Assembly (NCBI RefSeq): GCF_001649575.2
Contig: NC_051434.1
Location: 2,631,763 to 2,695,762 of the forward strand
Length of the DNA: 64,000 nucleotides
Reading direction: 5' to 3'
Origin: Kryptolebias marmoratus
Taxonomy: Eukaryota > Chordata > Actinopteri > Cyprinodontiformes > Rivulidae
This document shows, piece by piece, positions 59,695 to 64,000 of the stretch. Each line of letters starts with the position of its first letter. Position 1 is the first letter of the stretch. A model generated the notes under the pieces. It did no database searches, was not told where the DNA came from, and worked only from the letters and a program-made list of their open reading frames with translations. A program made the position numbers and the translations under genes.

Positions 59695-62600
59695 ATGGGA
59701 TGTCTACGTGTGCTGGCACTGACACTGGTCACATCTGCAGTACTGCTGTTAGCCTGTCAATCATCCTCCGCTCACAGCCACTCCCATGGTGACCACGGAC
59801 ACAGCCACTCACACGGCCACTCCCACGGACAGGACGATCACCATGGACACGCTCATGGCCATGAGGGGAAGATGTTCCACGGAGCGAGCAAGTGGAGCGC
59901 TGAGGCCAACCTACCTCATCAGGAAGAGGAGCATCACGGACACGATCACGGACACGATCACGGACATGCTCACGGACACGATCACGGACACGATCACGGA
60001 CATGCTCACTCTCATGATCACGGACACGCTCACTCTCATGATCACGGACACGCCCACTCCCAGGATCACGGACACTCACATGGAGCTGGGAGGATAAAGA
60101 GAGATGCTAATGGAGAGAAGAGGGATACGGTGGAGCTCTGGACACAGGTGTGCTCAGAAGAACAGGAGTATCAGTATAAATGAGTTTATCTGTCATCTCG
60201 TCTCATAAATCTTTATTTTTCATGTTTAATTTGAGAACAAAACATCAAAACATTAAAAGTTGTGACAGCTTTATTTCTTGCAGCTATATTTAGGAGGACT
60301 GATGTTCTTATTTGCAGATAATAATCCAGAATCTTACAGCATCTGTTCAGAAGACAATCTGACAAATAAACCTGCATAACATTATAATTTGTTATGCATT
60401 TAGGTTTTATATGGAAATAAATGGCATCATAATTATTTTGTTATATAGTTTTTTTAAGAACTACAAAACAAGTTTAGAAATGTTTTCCACAACTTTTTAG
60501 CTGCATTATGTGGCTTTTAGAAGCAGTTTTTGGAACCAATTAAGATAAAGCCTTTAAGATAAAATGCCATTGATAGAATTAGAGACAAAACTAAAGTAGT
60601 GAGCATATTTTTCTCACCAGTAATCATAAATGTGAACATTTGCATTTTAGTTGATCATAAGCAGTCAATCTGTTTGGCCATAATGCTACCAACGCAGCTG
60701 CCCCAAAACAGTTCTTTATATAAATGCATAATTATTTTAGAACATCTTGTAGTGGGTTTGGATAAAATATAAGCTAATCTGTTTTGACAGCTAAACTTGT
60801 GCTGCCAAACCCACATATAAATATAGCACAGCAGAGGAACTTCTTGAAACTAGCTCAAACACAAGGTTACTTTTCAGTCTTTCTATCAGGACTAGATTGT
60901 TTAGGTATTTACGTATTGCATTGTGTGGTTATTGATGCCGATTGTGACATTTTCCCATAAACGGTCTCCTCCAGCACTTGTTTTGTCTTAATACTTTATA
61001 TTAACTTCATTTGACATTTTCTCCCTGCAGGAAAACGGCACAGTAGTAAACTTTTATGACTGTCTGCAGGCTATTGGAGCCACTGTGCTGATCAGTGCGG
61101 CTCCTTTCCTCATCCTGTTCCTGATCCCAGTTCAGTCCAACAGCGACCAACACCAGAACCTGCTGAAGGTGCTGTTGAGTTTTGCCTCAGGTGGTCTGCT
61201 GGGTGATGCTTTCCTCCACCTCATACCACATGCTCTCGGTAGGAACTTTACTGCTCCTTAAGATATTGATACATAATTTTTATAGGTAACAATAAAAAAA
61301 AATGTCATTTAGAAACAACTGAATGTGAACAAAGTATAAAATAACTTAACTTTCTCCCTATTTTAAAACTCTACATGGTTCTGGTCTTGTCTTCATTGAA
61401 GTGTAATCAGATAAAAATAATTTATTTTGTTCTTATAAAAGTTCAAGCACACATGTTAGTCCTTGTTGACCGTTTTATTGAATATAGATGCTCAGTCTCT
61501 GTGCATTTCAACATTTGTTTTAAATATTTGAAAGGGCACAACATCTTCAGTTTGTCTGTTTGACATTTAATTGTTGTTTTTTTCCTGCATAGAGCCCCAC
61601 TCCCATCATGGTGATGGAGATCATGAACACTCACATGCAAATGAAGCCTCGGATGACCACGGCCACTCCCATGGTATTCAATCAATACTTTTTATCTCAG
61701 TGATTTGAAACATGTATCGTGCTTCCAACCAGTTCTCCCTGTCCTCTGCCTGCACAGGAGCGGCCCACGGTCACATGATGTCTGTGGGTTTGTGGGTTCT
61801 TGGTGGGATCATCGCCTTCCTGGTTGTTGAAAAATTTGTGCGTCTGCTGAAAGGAGGACATGGCCACGGGCATTCCCACTCTCACAGTACGCTGAATGAA
61901 TTCATGATCAAAAATGTTCTTTTTTTGTATTCTTTTCTAGCTATTTCTCTGCTGCAGATATTTTTTTTATTCTAGTTCCAGTGGTTAACACTTAGAAGGA
62001 TCTGCTGACAGACGTTTTTGGTTTAGAATTAAAATAAAAACATTATTAAAGATTTTTTCATGTCTAAAATTGGCCACCCTTCTTATACCTCACATCATTG
62101 TGTTACAATGATAATCTGGAGAAGACAAACCAATCAGCTGCTCCATGGAGAAATAATTTTTTTGTAAGAGGTCCTCATGTTGCTGCAATATGGAATTTGA
62201 TCAGTAGATGTCACTAGATTCAACACATTGAACTTTTAAAGTCTGGTTACCAGCAGCATTATAAGTTATGATATTTAGCAGATGTGACTTTGCAACTTTA
62301 AAGTATTTTTGTGGTATGTTTTTTTTTTATGTAACAGCTTCTCCCAAAGAAAAAGACAGTGATGGAGAAGATGAGAAAGAAAAGAAGAAGAAGGAAGCGG
62401 CAGGAAACAAAGATGCAAAAGGGCGAAAGAAAGTGGAGAACAAGAACACAGGTGAGCCAGTCTTTGACGTTTAGTCTGATCTGATGCCAGGAAGCAGAAT
62501 AAACTCAGGAGATTAAAAGAGAAAGTGTTACATCGTTGCATAATAATCTCTCTTGTTGTAATTTTTTTTATTGTTTGATTTCTATTTTTAAAAACAGATA

Positions 62601-63829
62601 TCAAGGTGTCAGGTTATCTGAACCTGGCGGCCGACTTCACACATAATTTCACTGATGGCCTGGCGATCGGAGCATCGTTTCTGGTCAGTCCAGCTGTGGG
62701 CGCTGTCACCACCGTGACGATCCTGCTGCATGAGGTCCCACATGAGATCGGAGACTTTGCCATCCTTGTTCAGTCTGGCTGCACTAAAAGGAAGGTAGTT
62801 AACTGCTTAGACTACACCATACCACTTTATTTATGAAGCTCTTACAGTGAGGCTTACCAAAGTGCCGTACAATAAAACAAACAAGATATATAAGAATATA
62901 ATAATCAAATGAGAAAATGAAAGTATTTGCTTTGATAAAATTGGGCTAAGCAAATATTGAAGAAACCAAATGGTACCTTTTGTTTTTAGTAATCTCTGCA
63001 AAGAACAAAACTCTCATATACATTTAGTTTAAAGTCATTAAAAGCTTAAAGACAATCCAGTAATTACAGTATTTTAGATTTTGGTGAATTTTCATTTTAT
63101 AACCAATCTTGACTTCTTCCCTTTTCATCAATGAGTCTACTCTTCCAGAACAAGCTCACTGAAATGTTTTGCAAATGTTGGTTTATTGTTGGCATAAAAC
63201 TTTAGATTTGTTTAAACTTTTTGTCTGGTGAAGTTGATCAGTTAGGATAGTGTCTGATGTGTAATCATATTTGTATTTAAGATGGTAAAATAAAAAATGT
63301 ATTAATAACTGTTTAAGAAAATCTTTGGTGCTTTTTAATAAACTTTCCCTCTAAAAGGAAATACTTTTTATGTTGAAACTTATGCAGTAGTAAACGATGT
63401 AAATGCAATTTTTTAGTCAACATTAAAAAGCTTTTATTCCCTAACGTTCTCTTTTATAATATTGGTCTTAGTTAAATGAAAATAAAATTACTCTTACAAT
63501 TACAAAAAAAAGCATAGAATACATGTATATAACCACCATAAAAGCAGACTAATGCTGTTCCTCTTGCTTGTCAGGCGATGTGTCTCCAGCTGCTGACAGC
63601 TGTGGGGGCTCTGACCGGGACAGCTTGCTCCCTTCTGGCTGAAGGCGTCGGCGCAGCGGCGACCGCCTGGATCCTGCCCTTCACGGCTGGTGGCTTTGTT
63701 TACATCGCCACGGTGACGGTGCTCCCGGAGCTGCTGGCGGGCCGCTCCAGTTTCGGTCAGTCTCTGATGGAGATTCTGGCCCTGCTGTTCGGAGTCGGCA
63801 TGATGGTGCTGATCGCTGAATACGAGTGA
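59695..63829 (+). CDS. slc39a7: Zinc transporter ZIP7 (endoplasmic reticulum/Golgi)
   Basis: Releases zinc from the ER/Golgi lumen into the cytosol. Coding exons: 59695-60147, 61031-61238, 61593-61673, 61758-61886, 62338-62451, 62598-62794, 63575-63829; total 1437 nt, 478 aa, all GT/AG. Residues 1 to about 26 are a signal peptide; residues 27-140 are a His-rich luminal region ([13 protein letters not shown] and HDHGHAH repeats). Eight membrane segments follow, starting at [18 protein letters not shown] further His-rich loop lies at about 221-247, and a charged cytosolic loop ([16 protein letters not shown]) before segment 4. Segments 4 and 5 carry the LIV-1 metal motifs [10 protein letters not shown] and [11 protein letters not shown]. 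The charged loop has a casein kinase 2-type site (SDGE), where mammalian ZIP7 is activated by phosphorylation. The protein ends MVLIAEYE. The start is chosen because it follows the acceptor and opens directly into a signal peptide. Length is close to mammalian ZIP7. Confidence 0.97.
59930..60076 (+). repeat. His-coding tandem repeat inside slc39a7 exon 2
   Basis: Internally repeated GGACACGATCAC/GGACATGCTCAC 12-18-bp units encode HDHGH and HAHSH blocks. Such an array tends to change copy number, so the length of this luminal metal-binding stretch may vary between individuals or species. Confidence 0.8.
60148..61030. other. slc39a7 intron, nothing recognised
   Basis: AT-rich intron between the His-rich first coding exon and the first membrane-segment exon. 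I see no repeat or RNA gene in it. Confidence 0.7.
62795..63574. other. slc39a7 last intron, nothing recognised
   Basis: AT-rich intron before the last coding exon. The donor is GTAGTT, weaker than the other introns of this gene; the acceptor is TTGTCAG. Confidence 0.7.
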
Positions 63830-64000
63830 GACGCTGCAGAGCGGACAGAAACTTTTACAGCACAAAAAGAGGGGGAGAGAACAGAAACTGACAGGGAAAA
63901 GATGGTTTGAGGTTAAATATGTGGAGGTTTATTTTAAAAATTGGTCACCTGTGTTGTTTTCTTTCTTTTTTTATAAAGCTGTATTTTGGAAAGACTTGTT

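Noticed and set aside
59729..60079. 116-codon minus-strand and 103-codon plus-strand frames over slc39a7 exon 2
   Set aside because: Shadow frames of the His-coding repeat (RVRDRVRD and TDTITDT patterns).

Overview
The window is nuclear DNA of a ray-finned (teleost-type) fish. Genes are split into short exons with GT/AG borders, intergenic DNA is AT-rich with many microsatellites and retroelement scraps, and the gene content is that of the extended MHC: rxrb, slc39a7 and MHC class I genes of teleost U-lineage type. The species cannot be told from the sequence alone.

Layout. 1-10031: 3' flank of rxrb, no gene recognised. 10032-21793 (minus): retinoid X receptor beta, ten ordinary coding exons plus a 36-nt cassette exon that looks like a copy of the end of the exon before it. 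21794-23133: rxrb 5' region with a 38-bp tandem repeat and a perfect DR1 nuclear-receptor element. 27747-27836 (minus): mir-219 hairpin, not marked by any ORF, recognised from its mature sequence. 28-37 kb: intergenic DNA with GC-rich islands that look regulatory. 37379-57496: MHC class I cluster made of three similar units. Each unit has a plus-strand class I-like transmembrane/tail fragment facing a minus-strand class I gene (A 39751-42983, B 46026-52506, C 54293-57496). In the first unit the plus-strand member still has leader, alpha1, TM and tail exons, but no alpha2 or alpha3 and one in-frame stop. 58397-63829 (plus): slc39a7 (ZIP7), complete coding region, with a TCTCGCGAGA promoter motif.

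How it fits together. In mammals RXRB and SLC39A7 are immediate head-to-head neighbours, and mir-219-1 lies just beyond SLC39A7. Here the divergent orientation is kept, but the two genes are about 36 kb apart, with mir-219 and the class I cluster in between. Genes A and B share a 1,779-bp block (leader, alpha1, promoter and the neighbouring relic) that I read as identical, although their alpha2 exons and introns differ clearly. This indicates recent conversion or duplication. Several peptide-anchor and disulfide residues are altered in A and B, so they look non-classical or decaying. Gene C is the most intact.

The strongest leads are the alpha1-TM minigene and its relics, the duplicated rxrb microexon, the DR1 upstream of rxrb, mir-219 in this position, and the A/B identity block. 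All exon borders come from reading splice sites and checking reading phase by eye; no alignment or expression data were available.
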